NCBI GenBank assembly: GCA_947247005.1
Contig: OX365944.1
Coordinates: 20,249,501 to 20,313,500 of the forward strand
Direction: 5' to 3'
DNA length: 64,000 bases
Source of the DNA: Spisula solida
Lineage: Eukaryota > Mollusca > Bivalvia > Venerida > Mactridae
Position 1 is the first letter of the stretch. Each line of letters begins with the position of its first letter. The notes beneath the pieces were generated by a model that saw only the letters and a program-made list of their open reading frames with translations, had not been told where the DNA came from and did not search any database. A program made the position numbers and the translations under genes. Shown here one piece after another: positions 47,801-60,557 of this stretch.

Positions 47801-50800
47801 TCTCGATTGGCCACTACTGATACAATGTAACCATCTGGTATGCTTGTTTGGTGTGTATCAATCTACTGTCGAATCAGCATGCTCACGGTTAAAAAAATAC
47901 CTAATGTGATGAGAATTAACGGGTCGTGTTAATGGACAAATGTGCGTGCAATGTCAATACAAATCAGTTCTATTTGCTCTCTAGTATGGGTTGAAATATT
48001 CACGAATAGACAATTCCGATATTTATGTATATGACGTCGAAAAACCGTCAGAATACAATTTAATGTGTCTTACAATTAAGGAATTTTAGTGTGACTTATA
48101 TTGTCGATATTTATTATACAGAAGTCGCAAAACTTCTACAAGTGTGATCTAGCGTGTTAGATATACGCGAAGGTAAATGGTCGCTGTGTAAGTACAAGTA
48201 TTAAAGCCTAGGTCTCACTGAGCATTTTTGCCTCGGCGAGAATTAATGAACTATAAGGACATCGGGAACAGGTTCCTCGTGGTCTTGGAGAAGTTTCGGG
48301 GAAGTCATGTGTCAGTTTTTGATATCGGAAGGAATGGTGATGAATCGGGTGGTTTCGGAAGAAATCGGGAGAGCATCGCCGATGTGGAATTCCTCGGTGG
48401 AACCTAGGCTTAAGCGCACACTGACAGCGAATGTGTTCGTACCTGTGCTGACTGATCTGTATGTGATGTACCTTCTACCATGTTCATATATACTGACACT
48501 CAGAACGATAATACATGTAGATACCTTATCAACTTCACTATGTAAAACTCTTCATATGGTTTCAATGTGAATCATGTTACTATATCAAATTTTATATGGC
48601 ATTGTGTTCTTTACAATAAATGTTATTGCGATAACCAGATACAGTGTCGTAGCTTAAATCCGTAATTTAATCCATTTCAGAGACACTTTTAATTAAATCA
48701 GATTAATTTAATGAAATGAACCTGTTATCTTTTTGATTGATACCTTCTTTGTTCCATTTCCGCCTAATGGGTTATCCTGTCACAGTTAGGGATGATAGCA
48801 TCTTCCGAGAACAAAACATCTGCATTTATATGTAAACTTGAAGCAACTGGAATGTCAACCACATATTTGAATTGTAGCATATGACACAAACATAACAATG
48901 TTCATTTAAATGTGTTGTAGTAAAACGAATTTCATTTACTGATTAAATTGTACCCAAGCTAAGTGTGTCGTCGCACAAATTGCATATTAAAAATGTAAGA
49001 TGGAAAAACCAATTGCAACTCCCTTAGGTGAAAGACAATGTTTATGCTCCGATCGTTTAGAAGACGGATTTAACTTTGTTTTTGAATATACATTTTATAA
49101 AGAATTAAACAAACATACATCCCTGCTTATATTGAAGAAATCCAAGTACATGTATGTATAAATTGGTAGAACTATTTAACTCTGAGAATAAATCTCTCGC
49201 AAGACGACTTAGTGCTTATGTGTATAAAGCATTTTGTATTAGGAATAATATTATGTACACAAACTGATTCATTGTTATAGACTGATATAGACATGTATTA
49301 TAATTTATTGCTTCTTTTCTGTAATACATATATTTTTAATGTAAGTATGAAGGTATGCTTGTATGTGTGTATTTATGTATGGATGTATGTAATATGTATA
49401 TATGTATATGTGTATGGATGTACGCAGGCATCGATGTATGGATGGATATATGTATTATACAATTGTTAATTGTACCCTTATCACCATGCTTTACATGTAA
49501 ATACGTTGTCCTTATGAGTCTGGACCTGCTAGATTTTTAAAATAAACTATCTACATGTAATTATCTATCAATGAAAGTTAGCTATTATTGTAGAGTCCCT
49601 ATTCGTATAGTTTTGTATGACGTCCCGAACGTTTTTCTAAATCGGAGTACTTATACGAACTTGGTCATCACACGAAATATTTGAGTTCGCCTTAATGCAT
49701 GGGAAAATTTAAAGCTAACATAAAGTACTATATTGATAAACTACTTAAAAGAGAATCGATAGATATGTAGTTTTGCTTATTTTAGAGCTTTATCATAACA
49801 TTATATAAACAAAGTACGTTAAAATGAATATTGTCAAAATAGTATCGATGAATATTCGACAAAACTTAATCAGCTTCTATCAAGAGTAGCATTGGTATGC
49901 CACATGATGACACTAGGAACTGTTCTCGGACAGCTGTTCTCCCCACCAAAACAGGAAAGATAACTCATTGATCAGGGCTAGTATTCACAAAGCATATTAA
50001 GGGGAAAATTAAATATTTTGACTTAACTTAAAATATTGGGCTTCTCATATTTCACAAGAAACTAAGAATAGCCTGTGTATTCTTTGTGATAATGGTAGCT
50101 ACATTTGTATTAACAAAAGGCCATACCAAATTGTTTCTTCGTTTAGCGTCCGCGGACTGATAGGCTTGGGCATGGATGACAAACAAAAGTGTTAATGCAA
50201 AATATCAGATTCTGCTGCATGCTATTTAGCATTGTCATATACAGAACTTATAACGATGTTTGAAACTCGTTTCAGAGAAGATTGGTCGTCACATTGACCA
50301 TCTACTTTAGATAATGATTCTATTGTTGAGCGTTCGTTTTAGATTAGAACAAAACTTACACATATACATGTACGCAGCAATTACACGTTTTCTTTAATAT
50401 AATAACCTTAAAGATGTTAAAGTTATATGCATTTACTAATTTGCTGAATTACTGGACCACCCTGTACGTACGATTTCTCTTCATCTTAGCTTGCAACTAC
50501 TTAAATATATGATATCACCATTGTTTGCAAATAAGGAACAACGTTAAACTTGGCTTTCCATTTCTCATATAAGCTAGTCCCTGTCAAGGACTTACTGAAT
50601 ATCCGAATGGTAATAGCTTATCGGGTGAAGTGCGACTTTTTTGTTCGAATTCAGGTTCAATTATCCTTAAGTTCGTCTGAGAGTCTTGAAGAGCTTTTTA
50701 GGTTTCCCATGACAAACATGAATTATGTTGGCTTTTTATCTACCGGAAATTCCAATTACATCTCCATCACTCCCCTATGAGAATGTTTTCCGTTTGAGTA

Positions 50801-50978
50801 TCCTCTTATTTTACAACATTAAACACAGTGTGTCAGTCAATGTGAGCCATACCATTAGCTTAAATTATTGAAGGTTACAAATTCCATTAACTTAAATTAT
50901 AACAAGTTACATGTGTCAGAAACATAATTATAATCAAGAACAAGACCTTTAGTAAAGGATAATTAAATGAGGTTTATT

Positions 50979-51822
50979 TAATGCTAACGAGTGGTTTACC
51001 GCGGAATATCAGTGAATTATAATCCGATTATTTCACTGTGCGATAATTTAACTGGCGATAATTTCACTCATACGGCCTACATTTTGTACTTTTGAAATCC
51101 CCGTGGAGCGCCCCAATTTTCGTTTAAGCCTACTGACGCCAAACTCCAAATGATACTGTCTGTCCTGAACACTCAGTGGATAGCTCACAAAATCACAAAT
51201 TTGGAGGCAATGCAGCCAAATAATAATGATGTATTGTATCGGTAGTAATTTAAATATGCAGTAAGTAAGTATTTTGAATAAAACTTGATACATGATCATA
51301 ATCAAACGTGAATTCGGAATAGTTTATTACTCAAATGATTAACGGTTAGCTTGCTTAGAATATCTAGATAGCGTACATGTATGTATACAAAATGAAAAAG
51401 TCGTTTTCTTCCATCAGAACTACACTTTATAATCAAAGTCAACATGTTAACTTAAACTACCAATAAGTGAACCATATAAGTAGAAATTACGTCGGACATC
51501 GACTGTTTTATGATGATCTATTTAATCGTTCGTCAGCGCGCTTTGGAAATGACGTCACGTCAGCATTTAGAGGCACCATACGGGGCAATAAAATTCAATA
51601 AGTAGCTAATTGGTTCAGAAATATTGAAATAACACAATAAATAAATAGATTTTTTGTGTTTTTTTGGTGTAAGATCGAATGTTATTTCACCTCGTGAGCA
51701 GCTGACTTAAATTTCCACTCGTGGCTACGCCACTCCTGAAAATATTGCGTCAGCTGCTCACTCGGTGAAGTTACATTCGATCTTACACCGAAAAACACAA
51801 ATATCCTCTATTTTATTTTTTT
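50979..51822. mobile_element. About 844-bp insertion carrying a long hairpin near one end
   Basis: Both A1 (19,160) and A3 (60,245) lack this segment, so it is a private insertion. Near its right end is an imperfect inverted repeat of about 53 bp: left arm 51,653-51,706, right arm 51,749-51,801, including GGTGTAAGATCGAATGTTA and GAGCAGCTGAC with their complements. The loop contains GTGGCTACGCCAC, itself palindromic. The left part has GATAATTTCACT repeats. No ORF with recognisable motifs. The hairpin-end design could suit a foldback or other rolling or hairpin-dependent element; the class is unknown. Confidence 0.65.
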
Positions 51823-52304
51823 AAATGTTCGTACACACCAATATGCATTTTATGTTGTAGTAGCATGGCTAGATTAGCTCAAGCTCACATGCTAGTATGG
51901 TTGGTAGAGCCCTAGACTGTCACAAATACCCGATTGTGTTAGATTGCTGTTGTGGGCAGGTTCTGTTCGTCCGTGACATTGGTTGCGACCATGCCCTCTA
52001 AATGCAGAAACATTTTCAGTTTGGTTTGGAAGACTTACTGTAATGTCTGCATTGTGTATATCCAGTATTACACTGAAGACGGATGGTAATGGTAAATGCC
52101 CACTAGGGCAAGACAACTGGGCATAGGACAGCATCCTAAAACCAGCTGTTTGGTGGGTAAAATAAAATGTTAGATAAAACGATATTTCTCGTCGAGTTTT
52201 TATGTGGCAATAAATAGTCAATTAAACATATGAAGTTGTGGTGAGAGGAATTAATAAGTTTTTACCAGATACGCCGGATTCACAGGACATCCACTCCGTA
52301 CAAA

Positions 52305-54330
52305 TAGAGGATTCCAATGAAACATCTGCAAACAAAGCATCATAATTCGGCATATTTGCACGGGTACTACATCAAACCCACCAGCATATTCACACGAACT
52401 GAATATAATTATATAGAATATTGTACATTTGGCTTAGGCAGATCATTATAAACGCGTACTTTACTATAATTCGACAAGTAAATTAAGCTTTCGAGGAGCA
52501 AACAGTATGTCATTTCCTAATGAACGTAATTATCTTAAAGTATGTGTAGTACAAATAAAGTTCAATAACTACAAACTGCACTTTGGCACGATGGAAAGTT
52601 GTTACAATTTACTTCAGATTTTGACATGTGGTGTTTGTTTTTGTATGGCGATTTCTTTAGTGCGACATTAAATTCTGACGTAACCAATCAATCTTTCGGT
52701 GCATTTTAATACATAGCGATATACGTTTGACATCTCTCTGTGTTATATGGCGTTTCGAGAGCGTAAAGCAAAAATTCTGTAAAACTTGTAAAATTAATTT
52801 GGATCGGTTTTCTGGTGCATCAGTATGTCGTTTTTGGATAAACACCGTTACCTCATAATATTTCAATTGAACACGATGCACAATGGGTCCTACATGTATC
52901 AGTGTTATAGGGAACACACAAGACAAACACTGCCACCTCCAATGCAACATTGAATGTTTCAACATTATGAATTAAATTAAAACTTCAGTGTCATACAAAT
53001 ACCATGTTATCTCTTCCGCATAATTGTTTAACCATAACTATACGAGTATGAAAGAAAGGCAAATGTTTTGGTTTTCATTATCTGCTAAGACCGGAGCTCA
53101 GGTAGAAAGTCAAACTAGAGTGGTGTGACGATTATAGTTTAGGTTATATTGATATTCTATATCAAAAAGAGATATATTCGACTATTTTTGTACTAAATGA
53201 TTATGTAATACATATTTGTAGTTGATAAATATGAACGTTACCAATTTGGACAGTGTTTGGGATAACATGTCGTACAACATGATTTATTCCTATCGATTAC
53301 TCTTGCATGACTCGGGGCAAAATGGTTCATTACGTGTTTTCTGGAATTACATCTTCTTTGTTAAATATTAGTTTGTGTCCTTTAGTGCAAAAATATCATT
53401 GTGTTTTCCCAAGTGTACAAATGTGCTAAGCGTGAGATGACAGTCAATAATCACTTTAAAACTGTAGAATGAATTGTCTCGTAAAATATTGCTCTAAAAT
53501 CAAGACAAGGATTATCATTAAGTCACATTGAATAATTGGACTCGTCGTATCAAACACAGCTCCTATCAAATCCTTGTCACGAAATGAAACCACGTGACAC
53601 ATCAAATATATCATTAATTGGACAACATCGCTTATATGTACAAATAAATCCCTTCAAAATAGTATTTAAATATCTAGAAAGTCGAACAGGGTAGGGAGCA
53701 CTCGACTTCAACAGGCTAGAGCAGAAAACATAAAAGCAGCACAAACGACATTTGACGGCACAACTGAATGATAAAAAGAACTTAACCACTGAAAATCTAA
53801 GTAACAGCGGTCAAAAACCTGAAAGACATACATTGTACATGTAATTCCATGAAGCTTAAAATTAAACTTAGCACCATTAATTAATAATTTAAGTTAGTGT
53901 TAGAACATATTATGTAAACTTTTGATGACTAAAAATGACTCGCTTCGCTTGCTCCGCTCTTTCTTATCATTATTTAAAACTGTTACATCAGAAACTAAGG
54001 ACAGAGGTAACACCCAACATAAACAGCAGGACACGAAAGGCACACAAATGACACATAAAATAAAACGCAAAGACAAAGCTCAACGCAAAAAAACTAGGAA
54101 CAAGAAAATTACAAATATCCTCCGAACGTTGCCTTGCAAAATTAAACTGGATTAGGAACCAGGTAATATAACCAATGGAAGACACACGGAAGGCAATCCT
54201 CAACAGATGCAGTATACATGCACGTTTGAAAGATACAAATCAGCCTGACGCTGGACAACGAAATAGCTGAAGGACATATACAAAATGAACACAGTTAAAG
54301 GCACAGTGGCCAAATAATATGTGTTGTAAT
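52305..54330 (+). repeat. Duplicated block B, copy B1
   Basis: Matches B2 (61,265-63,300) in the same orientation, with many small indels. Shared landmarks: AAACGCGTACTTTACTATAA (52,452 / 61,370), GACATGTGGTGTTTGTTTTT, CTCGCTTCGCTTGCTCCGCT (53,939 / 62,950). It contains a Rep-H element at its right end. The 102-codon minus ORF at 52,657-52,965 is broken by indels in B2. Confidence 0.85.
53660..54330 (+). mobile_element. Rep-H element in B1 (head and tail modules)
   Basis: The head at 53,683-53,770 (ACAGGGTAGGGAGCACTCGA, then GAGCAGAAAAC) and the tail module at 53,998-54,060 (AGGACAGAGGTAACACCCAA, then GCAGGACACGAAAGGCACAC) lie in the same orientation. The right side ends near AAAGGCACAGTGGCCAAA. 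The same arrangement occurs in B2 (62,680-63,290), so the insertion predates the B duplication. A 77-codon ORF in it (53,922-54,155) is not supported. Confidence 0.6.
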
Positions 54331-55240
54331 TTTCTATTTTTTACTCTAAAGTGGACACTACAAACTATTATTGTTATTGTTATTATTATACTATATTAAT
54401 ACAGCACTTTTATCATGTAATTACACGTTCAAAATGGCTGTACAATCACATTTCAGACATGGTTAAAACAATTTGACATACATATATGTATGCAAACATA
54501 ACAACAAATGCATATATATGATCAAGTCTCCAGGAAAACATGCTATTTTGACATTATGTAATTACGATACTAAATTATGTAACAAGGTTTATATAAAGCT
54601 CTAATATGAGAAAAAATACATATCTATTGATTCTACTTTAAGTAATTTACCAATATAGTACTATACCTTAGCTTCAAAATTTCTTATGAATTATATCGAA
54701 ATCACATCCAATTGAGAAAACGAGGAGATAGTTGAATAAAGCAGCAATAGCCTGTCTCTGAATGCAAACCATTTTGATGTATATTTTGACAAATTAAAAC
54801 ATAATTCTAAAACATGATACTATTTTGAACAGTTTATGTCAAGAATTGATCAAATGATGTAATTGTGAAAGTATCGTTGCAGTAACGTCGACTAACGTTT
54901 CAATGACGTTTGGGACGTCACACAAAAAGCACCAAATAGGCACTGTACAAAAACAGCTGTAACTTCCTTAAAACTCATAATATTTACAAAATTTCTTTTG
55001 CATTTTGCTTCATTAACATGATCCTGTAAGACTATGGAAAATCTCAAAATCAATATTTAACAGCAGGTTTTCCTGGAGACTGGCTCATATATTAAGGTTT
55101 AAGGATAAAATATGAATTTTCAGCAGACAACTTGTGATTGACAAAAAATAACTTTATCATTTCATTTACATATAAATGTGCAACAATGTATACAGAGAAA
55201 GTATATATACATGTAAACATAATAAAAATAACACAAAGAG
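54331..55240. other. Intergenic with the 54,760-55,075 repeat module
   Basis: Contains a TTATTGTTATTGTTATTATT microsatellite (about 54,368) and the module shared with 40,140-40,465 (AACGTTTCAATGACGTT, then GCAGGTTTTCCTGGAGACTG). No gene recognised. Confidence 0.5.
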
Positions 55241-55602
55241 AACCCTCCCTTAATTGGGTGTTTCAAGAGCAGCGTCACATACGGTAACTACATTACTTTA
55301 GTAAGGTTGACTAAACGGTTGCTGCCTTGCATGGTTCGGACAGCAACATCCATCGTCCAATCGGATTTGTTATTTTACAAGTCAAAACATTCTTACAGTA
55401 CAATAACGAAAACAAATGTCTTTGAAGTCAATGTTCATTAGCGCTTAGTCAAATGTTTTCTAGGAGAAGTGTCCAACTTATTTTTGAACAGAGTTAAACA
55501 TCTAATAGTTTCATACAAACACAATATTAATAAGATACCTCTATTGCATTGTGTAGAGTTAGATAACCTATGCACTCATTGTTTTGTTTGTTTGTAATAT
55601 AG

Positions 55603-55728
55603 CTATCTACAACCAAAAACAACACTTTTGTAGAGGATGTGGTGTTTGACTTTTTGAAGGCCAACCACTCCGGTAGAAGCACACATAAGGGGTTGGTTGA
55701 GCGTGGATATTCCATCTTTGTGAAGACA
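55603..55728 (+). CDS. Candidate internal exon 1 of an unrecognised gene
   Basis: Preceded by a T-rich tract ending TTTGTAATATAG and followed by the 5' splice-like GTACGT. The 126-nt interval (42 codons, phase 0) reads open with good composition: NNTFVEDVVFDFLKANHSGR, then STHKGLVERGYSIFVKT. I do not recognise the family. The continuing reading frame beyond the splice site quickly loses protein-like composition. Together with the next two intervals it forms the only run of splice-consistent open segments in the window. It may be a chance ORF in AT-rich DNA. No promoter or polyadenylation evidence was found. Confidence 0.3.
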
Positions 55729-56041
55729 GTACGTATTTTTCGTCACAAGAAGGGTACTAGTATTTTGTGTGTATTTTGTTAAGCTTGTATGCATTGTCTG
55801 AGAAAAGTATTAGGAAATAATTGCTATGTGTATGTCCACAATGTTATGTAAACAGATGACTGACCTCAATAAACGACATATACCATCATGTCGTATGCTC
55901 ACATTGGCATCATGTCTCTGTTAAAAATGATTGTCTTCTTTTCATCTATCATATCACATGTATTTTTGGCAAAAAGTACAATCAATTTGGTATTTGTTTA
56001 ATAAACGTTTTGTATTGTACATGCGATACATATACCCTAAG

Positions 56042-56155
56042 GATACGTCCTGGGACTTCTTGTCTTGTGAAAATGAACAGTGTGCGTCCTTGTTCTACCT
56101 TAATATCTCTGGCAGACTTGATAGTTACAAACTTTGCGAACATATCATGAATACG
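56042..56155 (+). CDS. Candidate internal exon 2 of an unrecognised gene
   Basis: Bounded by CCCTAAG and the consensus donor GTGAGT. 114 nt, 38 codons, phase 0: DTSWDFLSCENEQCASLFYL, then NISGRLDSYKLCEHIMNT. It is open for about 30 codons upstream too, so the acceptor could lie further left, for example after GGCAAAAAG at 55,977. The acceptor tract is only fair. No family recognised; hydrophobic periodicity suggests a folded helical segment, but that is inference. Confidence 0.3.
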
Positions 56156-56615
56156 GTGAGTAACGTTCGAATTCAATTAAATTCCAAACGGCTGATTAAA
56201 TGAAATTCTGATACATTTTGTATATTCCTCAATCCTCATTCAATATGGTTACATGACATGTGTTGTCGATGAAAATCAAAATTGCATTGAAGCCGAAACA
56301 GAAAACGAAATTGATTTTGTAGGACAGATATAATAATTACGCGCAGTAATCGTGAGAAATATATCCAATGATTATGAAACCTGATTGATTATGTATCATA
56401 GTACAGATGTGATTGTTACGTTCCGTTGATTTTCTTGCATAGCTGAAGTTATTGACTTACGGCTGAATTATTAATCCAGATGATTTGAAAAATGTAGATT
56501 TTATGGTGCATATTATACGACGATATATTTTTGTAGTGTATATTTTTTGCCAATATTGAAAAGTTTTATTTCATTCAAACATATTCTTATATTCTTTACT
56601 TATCTTATTTTTCAG

Positions 56616-56682
56616 GAATCAAACAAATTCGACAGAGAGGCGATTGAGCAAATATTCAAAGAGTTAAATGTAAGAAATGATT
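56616..56682 (+). CDS. Candidate internal exon 3 of an unrecognised gene
   Basis: It has a very good acceptor (pyrimidine-rich, TATCTTATTTTTCAG) and donor GTAAGT at 56,683; an alternative donor GTAAGA at 56,670 would keep phase 0. It reads ESNKFDREAIEQIFKELN, then VRND. The D..AI...F.ELN pattern is loosely like the first helix of a caspase p20 domain or the first helix of an EF-hand, but neither is demonstrable from 22 residues. A possible following exon starts at 56,796 after CATTCTCAG and stops within 8 codons if joined to the phase-0 donor. Confidence 0.3.
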
Positions 56683-56819
56683 GTAAGTAAACAATGTAAA
56701 TGTATTTGACATGAATACTAGAATTTCGTTGGCCAATCGCATAAATTATGTGAAAAGAAAGACATTCACATTCGTCGTCACCTTTACATTCTCAGTTGAA
56801 GTACAATTCGGATTTCTAA

Positions 56820-57830
56820 CTTTTATTGTACATTGTGTACAAGTTATTTAGATAACATGATCATTGAATTGGAGCGAAGGTCGGCTTTGTCTTCAAGTAT
56901 TGAAGAAGTCGTTGTCATAAAATATTGAAGCAGTCTTTATTCATCTCGTTAATTACTAGTTTAAGATCACTTCGTTTCTATAGGTTAACCTAGTTCTTAT
57001 ATGATCTCGATTTAACTCTGAGTCAGTGCTTTGCGCGAATTCTATATCACGCGAGACGGACACTTCGTCCATATTCTAGTTATCGTTTGTACATCTAAAT
57101 GCTTTTAAGGTTAAGCAATTCCGGCGTAACTTATTGCTTTGACTTCTGAATAATTTCTTTCTCTTGTTCGTTGACACTTGACCCAGTTACTTGACATATT
57201 CAGGCCTATTGAGCAAACACTTCTTGCGCTTGACTTTGTCCGTTTTCAATCAATTTCTATATTGGTTATATTTGCCCATAACCAAGGACATGCGTATTTA
57301 CTCGTAGAAGTATACGGTATAACAATAATCCTTTAGCGATCAGTGTGAAATGTAGGGAAAAGCTGGCGATTAGCTCATACATGTTTGTTTATATAAAATT
57401 ATATATGGGGCTATAATTCCAAATTAGCTTGTCCATTGGTCCAAAAGCTGATAGGGTAAGACAAATTAGGACAGATTACGAGAAAACATTCTCCTGTAGT
57501 TTTGATAATAGCATTAACACACATCAATTATTCTTTAAGGTATTTATAGTCATATGGATGTTATGATAAAAATATTATAACATGACAGTAGTCTCCATCA
57601 AACTCCGACGCAGTGATCTCCATTTACCATTGCAGTCAGTAAAGTTGCATTCACTTGGTATAATTGCTATAGGAAGTCAGCGTCTCTATATCATATGACA
57701 ACTTGATGAATTAGTCGAAACGACAAGTTGAATGCATATTTCTTTCTTAACCAGTTTATTCAGCTTTTTGACAGCTTGGAGTTGGGCAGTTCATTTACTG
57801 TTCGACAATGAGCCTTGTATACATACTCGT
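56820..57830. other. Intergenic or intronic, no gene recognised
   Basis: A plus-strand open segment from about 57,190 follows the acceptor-like GACACTTGACCCAG and reads about 50 codons, but has no donor support or recognisable motif. Otherwise nothing supported. Confidence 0.35.
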
Positions 57831-57915
57831 ATGTGATGTTTTTATGTGTTCTGTGCTCGGCTGAAGTTGATTGCTGCCTTCCCGGTCCGACTTTACAGTA
57901 TCTTTTTACATGCAC
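57830..57915 (-). repeat. Diverged Rep-H head, minus strand
   Basis: Reverse complement reads AAAGATACTGTAAAGTCGG, then ACCGGGAAGGCAGCAATCAA, then GCCGAGCACAGAACACAT: the Rep-H head with moderate divergence. It lies just upstream of a diverged fragment of block A (58,080-58,260), whose GACTACCGGAAATTTCAATTA matches A1 near 18,930. Confidence 0.55.
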
Positions 57916-58079
57916 CTTTAGAAGAGAGCTGAAGTACACAGAAACATTATCGGTCTTCAAATTAGAAACAATATGGCATGTGACCAGTTAATAATTCTCA
58001 TCTAAGTGCTCTCTGTCAGGGGCGTGTCCAAATGGCAATGACTGATCGGTTAAGCGTGATTATTTTGACCAATTCAAGT

Positions 58080-58260
58080 AGCATGCTGTTTGTCCAAACT
58101 AATTGAAGAGTTTTAATGTTTCTCAAGACTGTCAGGAATTGTGTCGGCCTTTGACTACCGGAAATTTCAATTACAACACCAATCGCATTCCTTCGTAAAC
58201 ATATTTTGCAATTTCGTAAATGAATTTTAGGAGTAAAAAGGGTAACACAGAATGACTTCA
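58080..58260 (+). repeat. Very diverged fourth copy of the block A end module
   Basis: GAAGAGTTTTAATGTTTCTC, then AAGACTGTCAGGAATTGTGT, then GACTACCGGAAATTTCAATT align in order with A1 18,875-18,955 and A2 50,685-50,765. It is clearly older than A3, showing that the module was present more than once before the recent duplications. Confidence 0.5.
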
Positions 58261-58599
58261 TAAACGGGGACAGTGGTAAGACAAATGATTACATGGTAAC
58301 TTTATGCAATACGTATAGGGACAGGAGTGATTTATTGGAGCAATGTGACGTTCGAATAGTTGACCGTTTGCATTCATGACGTCATTGACGTCAATTGTGT
58401 GCGGCGAGTCGCTGTACCAAAGGTTGCGAAATCAATGATATCTCTACAAGTAATAAAAAATATTTATAAAACTTACCAGATGGAGAGAGGATATATTTTG
58501 TAATAGATGTACAACTTTTCTTATTTATGTCCGTATGCATTGTCGGTTTACAGCGTTTGTCTCATTTCTTATTTATCCCCCACTTATAATTGAATAATG

Positions 58600-60557
58600 T
58601 CAAAATAGTTTCGATAAATATTCGACAAAACTTAATCAGCTTTTCTATCAAGAGTAGCAATAGTAAGCCACATCATGTCTCTAGAAGCTGTTCTCCCCAT
58701 CAAAACAGGAAAGATAAATCATTGATCAGGGCTAGTACTCACAAAGCATATTAAGGGGAAAATTAAATATTTTGACTTAACTTAAAATATTTGGCTTCTC
58801 ATATTTCTGATAGGCTTGGGCGTCTTGAGAAGGACAAAACAACAATGTTTTAGTTATATATGTTCATTATTAAGCATATCTTTCGGTCTAATTCAATGAT
58901 ATTTGAATGAGTGGGTGTAAAGTTAATTATTGACTCTAAATATAAGTTCAGTATTAGTTTTTAGTGAACACAAACACATTTTCAGTTATTTTATTAAGTT
59001 ATTATGATTGACACTTCATGAAAGCTATATTTGTTGGCCATATAATGATGCGAACATAAGTCGGTATGACTGTTTTGGTAACAAAGTGGAATGTCTATGA
59101 ATGTGCACCATAATCTAGGACAATGATGTAAATTATTGACAATACAACCTTCAACAAGGTGATCCATTAATTCCACACATTAGTAAATGTCTATAACTTC
59201 ACTATTACTTTACTAACGTACACGTATAAAGTTGGTATTGTTGGAAAGGTAATGAACAAAAATTTCTGCAGAAATGGAGAAGTTTTTGATATTGAGCCGT
59301 CAAAGTTATGATGTCATCGATGACGTCATATAAATTCAGTATTTTCAAGTTGTCTGAAACTCCGAAATCATAAAACTTTATTATGAATTGGGAAAATCGG
59401 CAATTTTCGTGAAAGGAAACTTGCAAATTGTGTCCAATTAAACCTGTGCCTTCAAGAAGGAATATTCTTTGTAAGTCCAATGTAATTAAGCATTCAATTG
59501 GTTAGGAAAATCGACTGGTTACATAAGCTGCATGCAACATTTTCATGTACAGAACTTATAACGACGTTTGAAACTCGTTTCAGAGAAAATGGGTAGTCAC
59601 ATTGACCATCTGATTTAAATATGGATTGTTGAACGTTCGTTTTAGATTAGAACAAAAATTACACATATACTCTGCAATTACACGTTTTCTTTAATATAAT
59701 AACTTAAAGATGTTAAAGTTATAAGCATGTATTAATGTGCGGAATTAAAGAATCATCCTGTACGTACGATTTATCTTCAATTACTTTTATATATGATATT
59801 ACCATTGCTTTCAAATAAGGAACAATGTCAAACTTGGCATTTAATTTCCAATATAAGCTAGTCCCTGTCAAGGACATACTGAATATCCGAATGGTAATAG
59901 CTTATCGGGTGAAGTGCGACTTTTTTGTTCGAATTCAGGCTCAATTATCCTGAAGTTCGTCTAAGAGTTTTGAAGAGATTTTTAGGTTTCCCAAGACTGA
60001 CATGAATTATGTTGGCTTTTTATCTACCGGAAAGTCCAATTACATCTCCATCACTCCCCTGTGAGAATGTTTTCCGTTCGAGTATCCTCTTATTTTCAAC
60101 ATTAAACACAGTGTGTCAGTCAATGTGAGCCGTTCCATTAGCTAAATTATTGAAGGTTACAAATTACATTAAGTTAAATTATTACACGTGTCAGAAACAT
60201 AATTATAATCAGGAACAAGACCTTTAGTAAAGGAATAATTATTGAGGTTTTTATGGTTTGTGATGCTTGTACACGGAAATATGCATTTTATGTAGTAGTA
60301 ACATGACTGAATTATATCAAGCTCACAGGCAAGCATGGTCGGTAGAGCCCTAGACTGTCGCACATTACTGATTGTGTTAGATTGCTAATGTGGGCAGGTT
60401 CTGTTCGTCCGTGACCTTCGGCGACTATGCCCTTCAAATTCAGACACATTTTCAGTTTGGTTTGAAAGACTTGCTGTAATGTCTGCATCGCGTATATCCA
60501 GTATTTCACTGAAGACGGATAGTAATGGTGAATACCCACTAGGACAAGACATTCTAT
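58600..60557 (+). repeat. Block A, partial third copy A3
   Basis: Matches A2 49,800-50,175 (to 58,600-58,840), 50,235-50,978 and 51,823-52,130 (to 59,545-60,557). It also shares 59,092-59,147 with A1 18,590-18,645. It lacks MITE A and the 50,979-51,822 insertion, so it serves as a second empty site. Between 58,860 and 59,540 is unshared sequence with no recognised gene. The segment GGTCGGTAGAGCCCTAGACT (60,339) resembles a tRNA D-arm region but has no B box. Confidence 0.8.

Larger units (their letters stand above)
35005..52315 (+). repeat. Segmental duplication block A, copy A2 (interrupted)
   Basis: Collinear with A1 (see 1-19,617). Private insertions in A2: 36,367-40,465, 41,724-42,061, 43,078-44,805, about 46,777-46,880 and 50,979-51,822. 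A2 lacks the Rep-H elements, both LINEs, the SINE, MITE A, the 12,460 insert and the minisatellite expansion seen in A1. It continues directly into block B1. No supported gene. Confidence 0.9.

Noticed and set aside
52657..52965. A 102-codon minus ORF in block B1.
   Set aside because: The B2 counterpart (about 61,600-61,830) has several indels of about 20 bp that destroy the frame, and I recognise no family.
57190..57344. A plus-strand open segment after a good acceptor-like sequence, with a hydrophobic stretch reminiscent of a caspase active-site strand.
   Set aside because: The expected SHG motif is not present, there is no donor, and 50-codon open frames are common by chance here.
60335..60420. 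A tRNA-like segment (GGTCGGTAGAGCCCTAGACT), also at 51,900 and 19,245.
   Set aside because: There is an A-box-like region but no B box and no cloverleaf. Not a tRNA gene, and at most a decayed SINE head.
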